Origin: Calothrix sp. NIES-4105
GTDB taxonomy: Bacteria > Cyanobacteriota > Cyanobacteriia > Cyanobacteriales > Nostocaceae
Direction of reading: 5' to 3'
Length of the DNA: 64,000 nt
Assembly: GCF_002368415.1 (NCBI RefSeq)
Contig: NZ_AP018290.1
Span: forward strand, 6,709,614 to 6,773,613
Numbering within the stretch: the stretch's first letter is position 1; every line of letters begins with the position of its first letter. The notes beneath the pieces are model-generated. The model was not told the origin of the DNA, did not search any database, and saw nothing but the letters and a program-made list of their open reading frames with translations. Of the stretch, positions 1-9,147 are shown one piece after another. Position numbers and translations under genes: made by a program.

Positions 1-485
1 CCTAAGTTATTATTGACATTGGGATTATTTACATCAAGTTTTAAATATTTTTGTACAACTGCTACATCAGACTTTTCTAATCCTGGATTTAAACGTTCGA
101 TGACAATTTTAATATCATTAATTATAGTATTAATCTCTTGAAGATGAGGCGCCGCTATTTGTTTTTGCTCAGATGTAACTAAATTATTCCGAAAATTTGT
201 GCTTGCTTGTTGTAACTGTTTTAAACTTTCAAAAACAGCCTTGTTATCTATATTATTTTTTTGCCGTTGATTATTCGCAACTTCGCGAAGCTGTTTGTTA
301 AAGCTATTAAGTAAATCTGTCAAATTGGTCTGCGCTATTTGAAATTCGTTAATCTGGGATATATTAGAGATAGAATTAGGAGTATTTTGATTACTAGGAA
401 TTTCACTGGCTGACTGACAAGAAAATAGAAAGCTTGGTATGATAAATAAAAAAAGTAAGGCTTTGAAATATTGCTGCCGTATCAT
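1..485 (-). CDS. Putative lipoprotein, C-terminus cut by window edge
   Basis: An open frame runs from an ATG at 485-483 to the window edge without a stop (161 codons visible). The N-terminus is MIRQQY, then a hydrophobic stretch ending in LFSC, a plausible lipobox, so the product is probably lipidated and facing the periplasm. The rest is Asn/Gln-rich and helical, with no family I recognise. It lies 38 bp downstream of the coiled-coil gene on the same strand and is probably the last visible gene of the tubulin-like/actin-like cluster. The start is the first ATG and directly precedes the signal segment. Function unknown. Confidence 0.65.
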   Translation of the reverse strand, partial: MIRQQYFKALLFLFIIPSFLFSCQSASEIPSNQNTPNSISNISQINEFQIAQTNLTDLLNSFNKQLREVANNQRQKNNIDNKAVFESLKQLQQASTNFRNNLVTSEQKQIAAPHLQEINTIINDIKIVIERLNPGLEKSDVAVVQKYLKLDVNNPNVNNNL

Positions 486-523
486 TAGCACACCCACTTT
501 TACATGATTACTATTTTGACTAT

Positions 524-1753
524 TTATTCACCTTCAAACTGCAAAACTCCTGATTCTAAAAGCTGCCAATTTTGCTCTTTAGTTTGTATAACTTTAGCAG
601 GTTTAAGCAAAGTGAACTTATAATCACCCTGTGGCTCACCCAATACTTTGAATAAACATTTTACCGTGGCAATATTATAATTATTAATTTTCACTCCAAT
701 TTTCGGTACTAAATATATCTCGCTCTGATCAATGAAGACCCAAAAACTTCCTCTTCCAACACGAATCTTTTCTAAAACTACAGAATAATTGCTGCCTAAA
801 CGACGTTGTTCGATACTGTCTTCGGTTTCGCTAACTTCAATTACATTTTGTGAAACTTCCTTAGAAAAACTTTCAGGTGACTTATTATAATATGAAACCC
901 AACTTGGTAGTGGTTCATCCCTTGGAGGCTCAACTATAGTTTGTTCGCGCGATTGTTGATATATATCACTATTTTCAACATTTTCTTCGGTATGTTTTTC
1001 AAGTTTTTGTACATTTTCTACGTGATTTTTAGGTGTATTCTGTGTATTTGCCGATAAATAGTTTAAGCTATTTTGAACGCCTTCTAAAGGTTTACTTGCA
1101 AGATATTTTGTTATTTCTACTTGTAAATTTTGTAGAAGTTGGGAAATCTCTTGAGTCTGTAAATTTCGATTTTTTTGAATAGCTTTTATTATTGCTCCTT
1201 CCAATTCTCCTTGAAAAGATTTTAATTGTAATTTTTGTTGTTCAAGTAAATTTTGGCTAAAATTTGGCGCTTGTGTTGGGGGTATACTTGGAGGAGGTGA
1301 AAGAAATTGATTAGCTTGTAACTCACTTTGAGGATATTTTAATCTAAACAATGACTCTGAATATTGAGTTGTCAATGATATAAATTTATTCTGAAATTCA
1401 AGTAGCCTTTGATTTGACTCATCAATTTGCTTTGCAACTTTGTTACCCGCTTCACCCATAGCCTTTATTCTTTCAATATCTAATAAATCAATCTCTATTC
1501 TTTGTGGAAGCTGGTTGCGAAGCTGCTCTAATTCAGATGTCACTTTTGCAAAACTTTGAGTAGATTGATTGTACTGATTTTGCAGCGACTGAAGATGTTT
1601 TTCTAACTGCTGATTTTCGGCTGTTAGAACCTGTATTTCTTCATCGTTATCTGCTAATTTATTTAACTTATCATCCTGCTCATCTACCTCAAAATGCCTT
1701 TGAGGTGGAGAATTTCGCAAATTGGAAAAGGGGTCTGTAGACATAATTGGCAT
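524..1753 (-). CDS. Coiled-coil protein of the tubulin-like/actin-like cluster
   Basis: 409 residues. Residues about 25-150 and 165-215 are rich in Gln, Leu, Glu and Lys with heptad-like spacing, indicating long coiled coils. A Pro-rich linker lies near 152-162. The last 85 residues (from about 325) alternate hydrophobic and charged residues and look like a compact beta-rich domain containing the motif YLVPKIG. No signal peptide or membrane segment is visible, so it is probably cytoplasmic. It follows the actin-like gene by about 108 bp, a gap that contains a near-perfect palindrome, and precedes a lipoprotein gene. A structural or adaptor role for the neighbouring polymer-forming NTPases is inference only. 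Met1 and Met4 are both possible starts. Confidence 0.7.
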   Translation of the reverse strand: MPIMSTDPFSNLRNSPPQRHFEVDEQDDKLNKLADNDEEIQVLTAENQQLEKHLQSLQNQYNQSTQSFAKVTSELEQLRNQLPQRIEIDLLDIERIKAMGEAGNKVAKQIDESNQRLLEFQNKFISLTTQYSESLFRLKYPQSELQANQFLSPPPSIPPTQAPNFSQNLLEQQKLQLKSFQGELEGAIIKAIQKNRNLQTQEISQLLQNLQVEITKYLASKPLEGVQNSLNYLSANTQNTPKNHVENVQKLEKHTEENVENSDIYQQSREQTIVEPPRDEPLPSWVSYYNKSPESFSKEVSQNVIEVSETEDSIEQRRLGSNYSVVLEKIRVGRGSFWVFIDQSEIYLVPKIGVKINNYNIATVKCLFKVLGEPQGDYKFTLLKPAKVIQTKEQNWQLLESGVLQFEGE

Positions 1754-1802
1754 TCCTTACTCATAACGGAATTAGCTTTCCAGTATATACCTTATCCCAA
1801 CC

Positions 1803-1826
1803 GTAGGGTGGCTTAAGCCACCTTAC
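1803..1826. repeat. Palindromic repeat, GTAGGGTGG...CCACCTTAC type
   Basis: 24 bp, palindromic except for one G/A difference, in the gap between the actin-like and coiled-coil genes. The ends match the family found at 9085, 9122, 15640, 17038, 21572 and 63527. As RNA it would form a hairpin inside the presumed operon and might affect downstream expression. Confidence 0.75.
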
Positions 1827-1861
1827 CCTCGCTGTTAAACCGGATTTTTGTTGCAAAATCT

Positions 1862-4800
1862 TTACTTTGACCATTTACTTGCCCACTCCTTACCCAAAAC
1901 TCGCAATAGTGCTTTTAAACCTAAAATATAAGGAGGTTCCAAACGAATATCCTCAGATTTACCTTTAATTTTAATTAAAAGGCTCGTTAACTCGCGTTTA
2001 GTTTCTCGCCATATTTTCTCATTCGGTAGTAAGTCTATACTGCGTTGATATCCTTCTAATGGTTTGATGCCCTCTATTTTTAATTCTTTGAGCGCAACGT
2101 GAAAATCATATAAAAACTTGGGTATCTGTTGAAGTTGAGAAATCTGGAACTGTTCGATTACATCCTCCTCATCTTCAAGCTGTAACCGCGAATCAAAATT
2201 GATAACTCGACCATTGATTTCACAGCACTCACCAGCAATTAATGCGTCTTCAACTTTTCGATCTAGTCCAATTAGCTTAGTTTGGTTTAAAACCAAACCG
2301 CAAGCGACTTCATCTTTAAGGTTCTCGCTTAAACGAGTATTAACTTCGATAGCATCAAACTCCGAACCTTTGCTCAACATTCTGCTGAGTAGCTCGTTAA
2401 TTTCTGAGTCCGTATCGAATCTTCCACCTTCTGCTAACCAATTTAAAAATCTACCCCCATTCCCACCTATATATACAGGTGTAATTTCATTACGACTATA
2501 TTTACCTTCCGCATGAAGAACTTTGAGAAGAATTCCTACATAGTAATATAACCCAGCAGTTCCAATGGCTGTAAGTTGTATCAATCCTTGAAAATCTGGT
2601 TGTTGTTCTACATACGCGCGCCGATTTTGTAGCCAATTATCACCCTTAAGTCGCAACCACACATCAAGCTTGGGGTTAAATGCTGTTCCTCTAAGTCCTT
2701 TTAACTCTGATGCTTCAATACCAAACGCGCGCTCGGTAAATTTTGGATTCATCTCTAAGAATTGTGAGAATAAATCCCGACCTGCTAATAGTACCGAACA
2801 TTGATGAACGAGACTTTCTTCTTCCCAAATCGAAATGTCCGAAGTTCCACCACCGATATCGATACAGGTTGTGTTTACAAGGTCGTGTCCTTCTTGGTCG
2901 GCAAAATATTGAGCTACTGCCAAACTTTCAGAACGAAAATAAGCAGTATTTTTTATCTCCGGGCAGTATTGCTTAATACCAGTCTTTTGCTGCAATTCTT
3001 TTGTTAAATCGCTCCAAGTCTGGACGTAGGTTTTTTGATCATATCGTGAGAATGCAGAAGGAAACGATAGCGACCACTGAATTTGACTAACGCGGTTTTT
3101 TGCGGCAATAGCTGTAATATGTAGCGCTAAATGTTTGAGAAATAGTTGGTTATATATTAAGTTTTGAGTATCACCCCACTTTAAATTCGTTTTGATCCAA
3201 TCTTCTTGTGGCTTAAATCCTTCATAATTCGGTACATAAATACGACCATCAAAGACCGCGCGCATTTTTTCATTACTGTTTCCAGAATTTCCACGAATTG
3301 TCAGTACGCTCGATAATGGTAATGGTTTATCTCCAGGAATAAACGTTTCGGGAACAAAGTATTCAAATAGTAGTGGTAATCGTGTTTCTGGGTTAAACTC
3401 TGTCACCTTCAAGTGTAAATTTTCTAGTTTTAATGATTCGGCATATCCCGTTCGATTCACATAAATATTTGTGAACGAAGTACCAAAGTCTACACCAATT
3501 GTCCATGTACTTGAAGGTTTAATTTCTTCAGGAGTTTGTAAAAGAATTAATCCTAAGTTTTTTCGGTCTTTGTTTTGACATTCAATAACAGATGGAAACT
3601 TTTCCAAACGTGCCATTTGATAAGAACCTCGACCATCTTTAAAAAGATGCGGTATTTCTTTGGCTTCGCGAAAATTTACTTGGAAAGTGTCTTCACCGTG
3701 TTCACCATCATAATAAAATGCATAGTATGATCCCCAACTTTGAGTACGGAAATTAGGCCATACTTCGAGAACAGGTACTTCTAAAATTAAATTATCCTTT
3801 TTAATTACATAATCTTTGAATAAACGATAGTTTTGAGGCGAAGTAGCATTTTCAACTACCCCAGCAAGTGGTAAATCTAATGTAATACGCACTTGTGGAC
3901 CCTCGTTACCATTAATTGGCTCAAGCTTGACGCGGCGTATTAAATCTTCTGGTGTTAAATAATCGAGTAAAATTGGATTGAGAGGTAGTAGTGGGGTAAT
4001 ACGTTCGCCGTTAAAGGTTAATGGTAAAGTTTCTTTCGGTAGAAATGCCCCAGGTAAGGCTTCTTCAAGGTCAATAAACGAAAATTCGGGCAAGAATAAA
4101 TCATCAGATTCTATCCAGCGAACATCTTGCCAAACTATTCGCTTTGACTTTAAATCCTCAATTTTGAGTGCAGCTAAAGTTTTTCCACCATGTACCCAAA
4201 TATCTTGTGGCGATATATTCCATTGTTTGGCAATCTTTTGGTCAATGATTAACAAATCAAGGACTTTGCTTTTTTCGGGGCTAGCAATTAAGCGGATATT
4301 AGAAGGTTTTTCCGGCGCCTTAACAGGATAATTTAGCGCGTTTAAAACACCACGATTCAGAGGAACGCCAAAAAATTGGAGTTCTTCAGTCAAACTTAAT
4401 CCTGGTTCAGTATTAGCATTTAAATCACTACGAAAGTTATCAACTAATTCGCCAATCATGTTGACGGCTTGCTTCTTACCGTTGTATCGATTTAATTCTT
4501 TACGGAGATTTTCTAGCCATCGCCATAATAGTGATTTTTCGCTGTCATTTAAATAAGGAATTGGCGATTGCAGTTTTCCGTCTACCCACCATCGCAACCC
4601 CTGCCATTGTCCTTGTTCGGATGGACAAACGATTGTACTAGGAGTCGTCATTCCTACAGGTTTGTCATTCCATAAAAATAGATAAATATCCTCCCAAGGA
4701 TTTTTATTTTCTAGAGTGTAAAGAGTGTTGGCATCTGAAGGCAAAAGTTGATGTAAACAGCGCGCGAATTCTTCGTGTTTAAATTCCTTAAGTTCAACAA

Positions 4801-5128
4801 GTTGGGCTTTGAGCGGAAACCCTCGCACTTCTGCAAGTGCAATTGCCGCTAACATTCCCCGCCATTCTTCAATAATCGAAGCGCGAGTCGGGTACTTATC
4901 ATTGTGTAAAGCCATTTCTACCGACAGTGGTCTTGCCCACATCGTCGGTACAGAACTAACATTTTTAGCTTCGCGCGGGGCTTGATACTCTAAGCTAGTA
5001 GCGACATCCTCGAACGCTTTACTAGTTTGTGTTTCCCATTTTCCGGAACTATCAATTGATTTAACATCAGAGTCCTTTTTTAATTGGGGTAATAAAAAAT
5101 GCAATTTCTTATTTGATGCATTGGTCAT
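1862..5128 (-). CDS. Actin/Hsp70-like ATPase, SrfB-like (large)
   Basis: 1088 residues from the preferred start. Numbered on the longer 1106-residue reading, the C-terminal half carries the actin-ATPase signatures: phosphate-1 DFGTSFTN near 565-572, the ESLAVAQYFA segment near 752, phosphate-2 CIDIGGGTSD near 773-782 and an adenosine loop VYIGGNGGRF near 903. The N-terminal 550 residues show no familiar domain. Size and layout resemble the SrfB family of Hsp70-like proteins. A start at 5182 would overlap the upstream tubulin-like gene by 35 bp. The ATG at 5128 leaves a 19-bp gap and begins MTNASNKK, so I prefer it. Likely a cytoplasmic nucleotide-dependent switch or filament working with the tubulin-like partner; the role is inferred from context. 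Confidence 0.8.
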   Translation of the reverse strand: MTNASNKKLHFLLPQLKKDSDVKSIDSSGKWETQTSKAFEDVATSLEYQAPREAKNVSSVPTMWARPLSVEMALHNDKYPTRASIIEEWRGMLAAIALAEVRGFPLKAQLVELKEFKHEEFARCLHQLLPSDANTLYTLENKNPWEDIYLFLWNDKPVGMTTPSTIVCPSEQGQWQGLRWWVDGKLQSPIPYLNDSEKSLLWRWLENLRKELNRYNGKKQAVNMIGELVDNFRSDLNANTEPGLSLTEELQFFGVPLNRGVLNALNYPVKAPEKPSNIRLIASPEKSKVLDLLIIDQKIAKQWNISPQDIWVHGGKTLAALKIEDLKSKRIVWQDVRWIESDDLFLPEFSFIDLEEALPGAFLPKETLPLTFNGERITPLLPLNPILLDYLTPEDLIRRVKLEPINGNEGPQVRITLDLPLAGVVENATSPQNYRLFKDYVIKKDNLILEVPVLEVWPNFRTQSWGSYYAFYYDGEHGEDTFQVNFREAKEIPHLFKDGRGSYQMARLEKFPSVIECQNKDRKNLGLILLQTPEEIKPSSTWTIGVDFGTSFTNIYVNRTGYAESLKLENLHLKVTEFNPETRLPLLFEYFVPETFIPGDKPLPLSSVLTIRGNSGNSNEKMRAVFDGRIYVPNYEGFKPQEDWIKTNLKWGDTQNLIYNQLFLKHLALHITAIAAKNRVSQIQWSLSFPSAFSRYDQKTYVQTWSDLTKELQQKTGIKQYCPEIKNTAYFRSESLAVAQYFADQEGHDLVNTTCIDIGGGTSDISIWEEESLVHQCSVLLAGRDLFSQFLEMNPKFTERAFGIEASELKGLRGTAFNPKLDVWLRLKGDNWLQNRRAYVEQQPDFQGLIQLTAIGTAGLYYYVGILLKVLHAEGKYSRNEITPVYIGGNGGRFLNWLAEGGRFDTDSEINELLSRMLSKGSEFDAIEVNTRLSENLKDEVACGLVLNQTKLIGLDRKVEDALIAGECCEINGRVINFDSRLQLEDEEDVIEQFQISQLQQIPKFLYDFHVALKELKIEGIKPLEGYQRSIDLLPNEKIWRETKRELTSLLIKIKGKSEDIRLEPPYILGLKALLRVLGKEWASKWSK

Positions 5129-5147
5129 ATGTACTACTACCCAGGTT

Positions 5148-6668
5148 TTAAAGTCGGCAAATTTTGTACAAACTTTTTGCAAGTCCCACAGTTCCCTGAA
5201 TCGGTGGAGTGAGATTTGCTACATTAGACATTAATTGTAAATGTAAATCGAGCAAGTTATCGCTTCGGCGCCGCGTTTCATCCCTACTATCGTCAATAAT
5301 AAGTGTCGAAAATACCTCTTTTTTGAGCGGTGTATCTGGTGTAAATTCGCGGTGTGTAAATAACCGAATGCTATCGCTTTCACACTTATGAATGAAATGT
5401 AACCAGCGCAAGTAATCTTGGCACCAACTGCTAAAAGTTCTAATTGCTTCTTGTTCACTCTCTTGTGTTAGGTCGGGTAAATCAACACCTTTATTACCAA
5501 GTAAGCGGTTTAATACTCCTTGGTTGGGACGGTAAAATTTACTAAACCACACTAAATGCTGCTGTGCCCAATCCACACCCTTAAGCTTGGCTTGTTCTAA
5601 CTCTGGCACCGTGTTCGCCAACCAAGCATACGCAAATCTAGTGGCATTTACAAGCTCAGTTTTAACTATGGCGCCTTCAGGAATGTCATCCCAACTAATC
5701 GTACCAAGTTCTTGACGACCAATTAATATAACGGCGCCACGTTCAATTTGTTGTTGCAGTAAAAAATGGCGTGCAGCCAAGGCAGCATAAAGCTCAATAA
5801 AGTGTGGGTCGTTCCGCTGCGTATTTTTACCGATACTAAATTGGACAGATGTCAAATTTTGATTACCAAGTAAATATACTGTATCAAACGTTTGTTTAGC
5901 TTGGGTGACGTAAAAGCGTAAAGCCGCTTCAGTGTTTAGCAAAAATAAATCAGAGCGTGCGTATACTGCATCTGGGTTTTCTCCTTGACGAGGTGTAAAT
6001 CCAAAATAAGGCAGCGCAAATAAACAAGCAAGTTTCACACGTTCGCGTACACTTATCTTAGTTAATTTATTTGCTAGCAGGCGCCCAATCGTCGGCAATC
6101 CCGAAGCACCTGTACCACCAAAAATTGAACCGCACAACAGTATTTTGGTTTGAGTTCCCGAACCTGCATCATTCTGAATTTCTGCAATCAAAGTTTGCCA
6201 AGGTTCTTCATCGAGTGAGTCTAAATCAACTTGACTCATAATTGCCGAACCAATTGCGGGTCTACCGCGAAACCCAACATCTAAATCAACGGAGCGCTCT
6301 TCTTGTGTATACAACACATCAAACAAATTTCCCAAAGCCTGGTAATTTTGCTTAAGATTGTTGTAATTAAAAAAGGCGCCAAGATTTTTATTGCTAGTTT
6401 TATTAGCAAACGGCGACCATAGCCCAAACGACTTAATGGGAGTTTTCATCCAAGATATATCTTGTTTTTCAATCCCAAATAGTCCGAACGACTTTTGATA
6501 AATACTTAAACTCGAACGCGCGCGCTCTAAGTTGCCATTTGCCTCATCGGCATCAATAAATAATATTTTTATTGAATCAGAAGTGAACAATCCAACAGCA
6601 GCCATTTGAATCACTGCTTCAATGCATTTCGCACCAGTTCCACCAATTCCAATCAGATAAAGTGCCAT
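5148..6668 (-). CDS. Tubulin-like GTPase (Tubulin_2-type)
   Basis: 506 residues. The N-terminus LIGIGGTGAKC (residues 5-15) is a Rossmann-type nucleotide loop like that of FtsZ/tubulin. FIDADE near 37 fits the next strand, and FGGTGASG at 183-190 matches the tubulin/FtsZ signature GGGTGxG. This is the pattern of bacterial tubulin-like proteins of the Pfam Tubulin_2 family, not of FtsZ, which is shorter and has a different C-terminus. Predicted to be cytoplasmic and GTP-binding. The start is 3 bp from the stop of the membrane-protein gene, and the actin-like gene follows directly, so co-transcription is likely. Whether it polymerises cannot be seen from sequence. Confidence 0.8.
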   Translation of the reverse strand: MALYLIGIGGTGAKCIEAVIQMAAVGLFTSDSIKILFIDADEANGNLERARSSLSIYQKSFGLFGIEKQDISWMKTPIKSFGLWSPFANKTSNKNLGAFFNYNNLKQNYQALGNLFDVLYTQEERSVDLDVGFRGRPAIGSAIMSQVDLDSLDEEPWQTLIAEIQNDAGSGTQTKILLCGSIFGGTGASGLPTIGRLLANKLTKISVRERVKLACLFALPYFGFTPRQGENPDAVYARSDLFLLNTEAALRFYVTQAKQTFDTVYLLGNQNLTSVQFSIGKNTQRNDPHFIELYAALAARHFLLQQQIERGAVILIGRQELGTISWDDIPEGAIVKTELVNATRFAYAWLANTVPELEQAKLKGVDWAQQHLVWFSKFYRPNQGVLNRLLGNKGVDLPDLTQESEQEAIRTFSSWCQDYLRWLHFIHKCESDSIRLFTHREFTPDTPLKKEVFSTLIIDDSRDETRRRSDNLLDLHLQLMSNVANLTPPIQGTVGLAKSLYKICRL

Positions 6669-6671
6669 TAC

Positions 6672-7148
6672 CTAATCTCTAAATAAACGACGCAATATAA
6701 ATGCTCCAGGAGGAATATACATCAATGCTTTGGGTGAACTAGCTGCTGTCGTCAACCAGTAAAGCAAAAGCGCATCTAAAGTAAACAAAAGAACCAAAGA
6801 ACCCAAAGCTTGCTTACTACCATCGCTGATTATATAAATTGCTATAAAAATACTCAAAACAGGCAACAGTGAAAGCAACCACCACACAACTCGCCAAGAT
6901 GCAACATCTTCCGCGTTCCTTGGTTTGGCATTTACTGCGAAAACATACCACGATACCGCCGCGACTACGCTAGCAGTAAAAACTATTGTAGCCCCACGTA
7001 GATAATAATCCTCAACCCACGTCGTAATTCTACGAACGTCGGTAATTGCTAGCAAGCGGTTTTCATACAGTCCACGCTGCACTAAAAACATCAAAGCCAA
7101 ACCAATGAGGCTAAAAACAATTATGCGAATTATTTCACTCGCTTTCAT
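6672..7148 (-). CDS. Four-TM membrane protein, first gene of the cluster
   Basis: 158 residues with four hydrophobic segments at about 7-25, 53-73, 87-107 and 115-135, and a basic C-terminal tail (ILRRLFRD). No known family recognised. It is the promoter-proximal gene of the minus-strand cluster and is separated from the tubulin-like gene by 3 bp, strongly suggesting translational coupling. It could anchor the cytoplasmic tubulin-like and actin-like proteins at the membrane; that is inference from position and topology. Confidence 0.7.
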   Translation of the reverse strand: MKASEIIRIIVFSLIGLALMFLVQRGLYENRLLAITDVRRITTWVEDYYLRGATIVFTASVVAAVSWYVFAVNAKPRNAEDVASWRVVWWLLSLLPVLSIFIAIYIISDGSKQALGSLVLLFTLDALLLYWLTTAASSPKALMYIPPGAFILRRLFRD

Positions 7149-7321
7149 TTATCCTCCCAAATCTACATATTTTTGTACTATATAGTATTTTATAATTCCA
7201 TTTAGCACAGATTTTCTTTACACTAATTATTACTGCTAATCAATACAGGATTTATGCATAGAGCTACTAAAAGTCTGCCTTTTTGATTTTTCAAATACCA
7301 CGTAGTAGTAGGGTGGGCAGT

Positions 7322-7500
7322 ACTAGCCCTGTCAAGGTGAGTCAAAAATTCTAGTATTCTGACGATCAAACTCTACCTTCTCTCTGCGTTCTCTGTGTCT
7401 CTGTGGTAAAAAAATACATATATTTCACCACAGAGACTCGACGGGCACAGAGACAAATACGTATTTTGCCAACAATATTTTATCCACCTTGACAGGGCTA
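7322..7500. mobile_element. MITE-like element with 16-bp terminal inverted repeats
   Basis: About 179 bp. The left end reads (AC)TAGCCCTGTCAAGGTG and the right end CACCTTGACAGGGCTA, a perfect 16-bp inverted repeat. It is flanked on both sides by GGTGGGCAGT (7312-7321 and 7501-7510), a 10-bp direct repeat that looks like a target-site duplication inside a GTGGGCAGTGCCCAC palindrome. It contains the common tctctgtgtctctgtggt motif and an inverted partner, and has no coding capacity. It sits in the divergent promoter region between the cluster and the vWA lipoprotein. Confidence 0.75.
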
Positions 7501-7663
7501 GGTGGGCAGTGCCCACCATACCAAGGTCTTGTGATGCATAGCCCGACTTACAGGTACTTGCTGTGACAATCAAATTAATATAAATTAACTTCCAGGCTCA
7601 AAATTATTTCCTTGACATCAGCTAGCACAGTTACATGTTAAATTTTCTGCAAAAGGTTAAATA

Positions 7664-9079
7664 ATGATTAAAGCAAGATGGTTTACACTGTCAGTTATCA
7701 GCTTTTTATTATCAATGATTTTAGTTGGTTGCTTTCCACCAGTTTCCAAGCAACTAAGCTGTGATATCCCCCCACCAAACAGCACATCTACTCAATCAAA
7801 ACCATTAAATATTAATATTCATGTAGATGGAACTCCATCTATGTTAGGGTACGTTACAAGTCCAAACAACGCAAATACTCGTTACTCACAAACTATAGAT
7901 TTGCTAGAAGGAACGTTATCAGGTGGACAACCACGAGGTTTTCAACCAAAGTTCAAATATTACCGTTTGGGACAAACAAGTCAAGAAATCCCTCAACAAA
8001 GAACAGGATATTTAGAAGCTAGAAAACCATTATTTTATGATGGTAGCTCATCAGCATTTCCTTCACTTCAAGTTAGTAATATTCAAACAGCTATCAATCC
8101 TGGAAGTAATGATAATTTGACGGTTATAATTACAGATTTATATGAAAATGCGGCTGATTTAAACGGAATTGCAAATGCAATAAGTCAGAATTATTTTAGT
8201 ACTAAAGAATCAGCAAATGCAGTTGGTTTGTTTGCTAGAAAAAGTGAATTTAATGGTAATGTTTACCTTGAAGATGGTACAAATAAAAAATTCATCTACA
8301 ATACTAACGATAAGCAAGGAAATAAAATTAGTGAATTTAGACCATTTTATATAATTTTTTTGGGACAGTATCAAGATATAAAGTACTACTTCGACCGTTT
8401 AGAAAAAGCGCTGACTAACAATAAAGAATTAAATAAAGATAGCTACTTATCAATTTTTTCACCAAGTAATATAGTAAATAAATTATCATCACTGCAAGAC
8501 AAACCCAAAGAAATACCACAAGGAATCAATGAACTAGCATCAATCAATAATAATAAACTTTCAATAGAAGTTGATCAACAGCCAATTCACATTTTTGAAA
8601 TTGCTAAAAGTAGAACTGATGATAATCGGGAATTTAAACTGAATTATACTGTGCCATTGGAAACTTTAAGTAATACATTATCTATGGATTTACAGTCAGT
8701 CAAAACAGATGTGAAAGTTCAACAATATGATAGACAAGACAAAGAATTTAAACAACTGACTTCAACTTCTGCTGAGAAGAACGCATTACAATTAAGTCAA
8801 TGGGGTGCCGATAACAACAAGTTAAAGTTTGTAACTGTAATTAAACCGAACAACTTTCCCGAACCGGGAGTTTATTACCTGCAAACTGATGTACTGCCGC
8901 AGGAATTACAAGAGCAAAACTGGTGGAAAGATTGGAGTACCGATAATAACACCACAACTGATTGGAAAACTTACAAATTGTATGACTTTTTACAGGCTTT
9001 GAGAGCGCGCGCGAGCAGTGCGCTTCAAGCAAATAAAACTACTGTTGCTCGTTTTTGTTATCTAATTCAAACAAATTAG
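7664..9079 (+). CDS. Lipoprotein with von Willebrand A-like domain
   Basis: 471 residues. A signal segment ends in LVGC (residues 20-23), a clear lipobox, so the mature protein should be lipidated outside the cytoplasm. From residue 48 the sequence NINIHVDGTPSM holds a MIDAS-type D-x-T-x-S motif (D55, T57, S59), and VIITDLYE near 154-161 provides the later metal-binding Asp (D158). This supports a vWA fold that could bind a protein partner through a metal ion. The C-terminal half (about 290-450) seems beta-rich. It diverges from the tubulin-like/actin-like cluster and may be its surface or periplasmic partner. The intergenic region has been invaded by a MITE. No Shine-Dalgarno is obvious. Confidence 0.7.
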   Translation: MIKARWFTLSVISFLLSMILVGCFPPVSKQLSCDIPPPNSTSTQSKPLNINIHVDGTPSMLGYVTSPNNANTRYSQTIDLLEGTLSGGQPRGFQPKFKYYRLGQTSQEIPQQRTGYLEARKPLFYDGSSSAFPSLQVSNIQTAINPGSNDNLTVIITDLYENAADLNGIANAISQNYFSTKESANAVGLFARKSEFNGNVYLEDGTNKKFIYNTNDKQGNKISEFRPFYIIFLGQYQDIKYYFDRLEKALTNNKELNKDSYLSIFSPSNIVNKLSSLQDKPKEIPQGINELASINNNKLSIEVDQQPIHIFEIAKSRTDDNREFKLNYTVPLETLSNTLSMDLQSVKTDVKVQQYDRQDKEFKQLTSTSAEKNALQLSQWGADNNKLKFVTVIKPNNFPEPGVYYLQTDVLPQELQEQNWWKDWSTDNNTTTDWKTYKLYDFLQALRARASSALQANKTTVARFCYLIQTN

Positions 9080-9084
9080 TAGTA

Positions 9085-9109
9085 GTAGGGTGGGCAGTGC
9101 CCACCTTAC
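9085..9109. repeat. Palindromic repeat GTAGGGTGGGCAGTGCCCACCTTAC-type
   Basis: 25-bp near-perfect palindrome just after the vWA lipoprotein stop. It is the first of two adjacent copies between convergent genes and could act as a bidirectional transcription-ending hairpin. Confidence 0.85.
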
Positions 9110-9121
9110 AGCCTCTAACCA

Positions 9122-9147
9122 GTAGGGTGGGCACTGCCCCACCTTAC
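9122..9147. repeat. Second palindromic repeat copy, overlapping the glgB stop
   Basis: Variant copy with GGGCACTGCCCC in the middle. Its right end CCTTAC contains the glgB stop codon (complement of TTA at 9144-9146), so the repeat defines the end of that reading frame. Confidence 0.8.
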
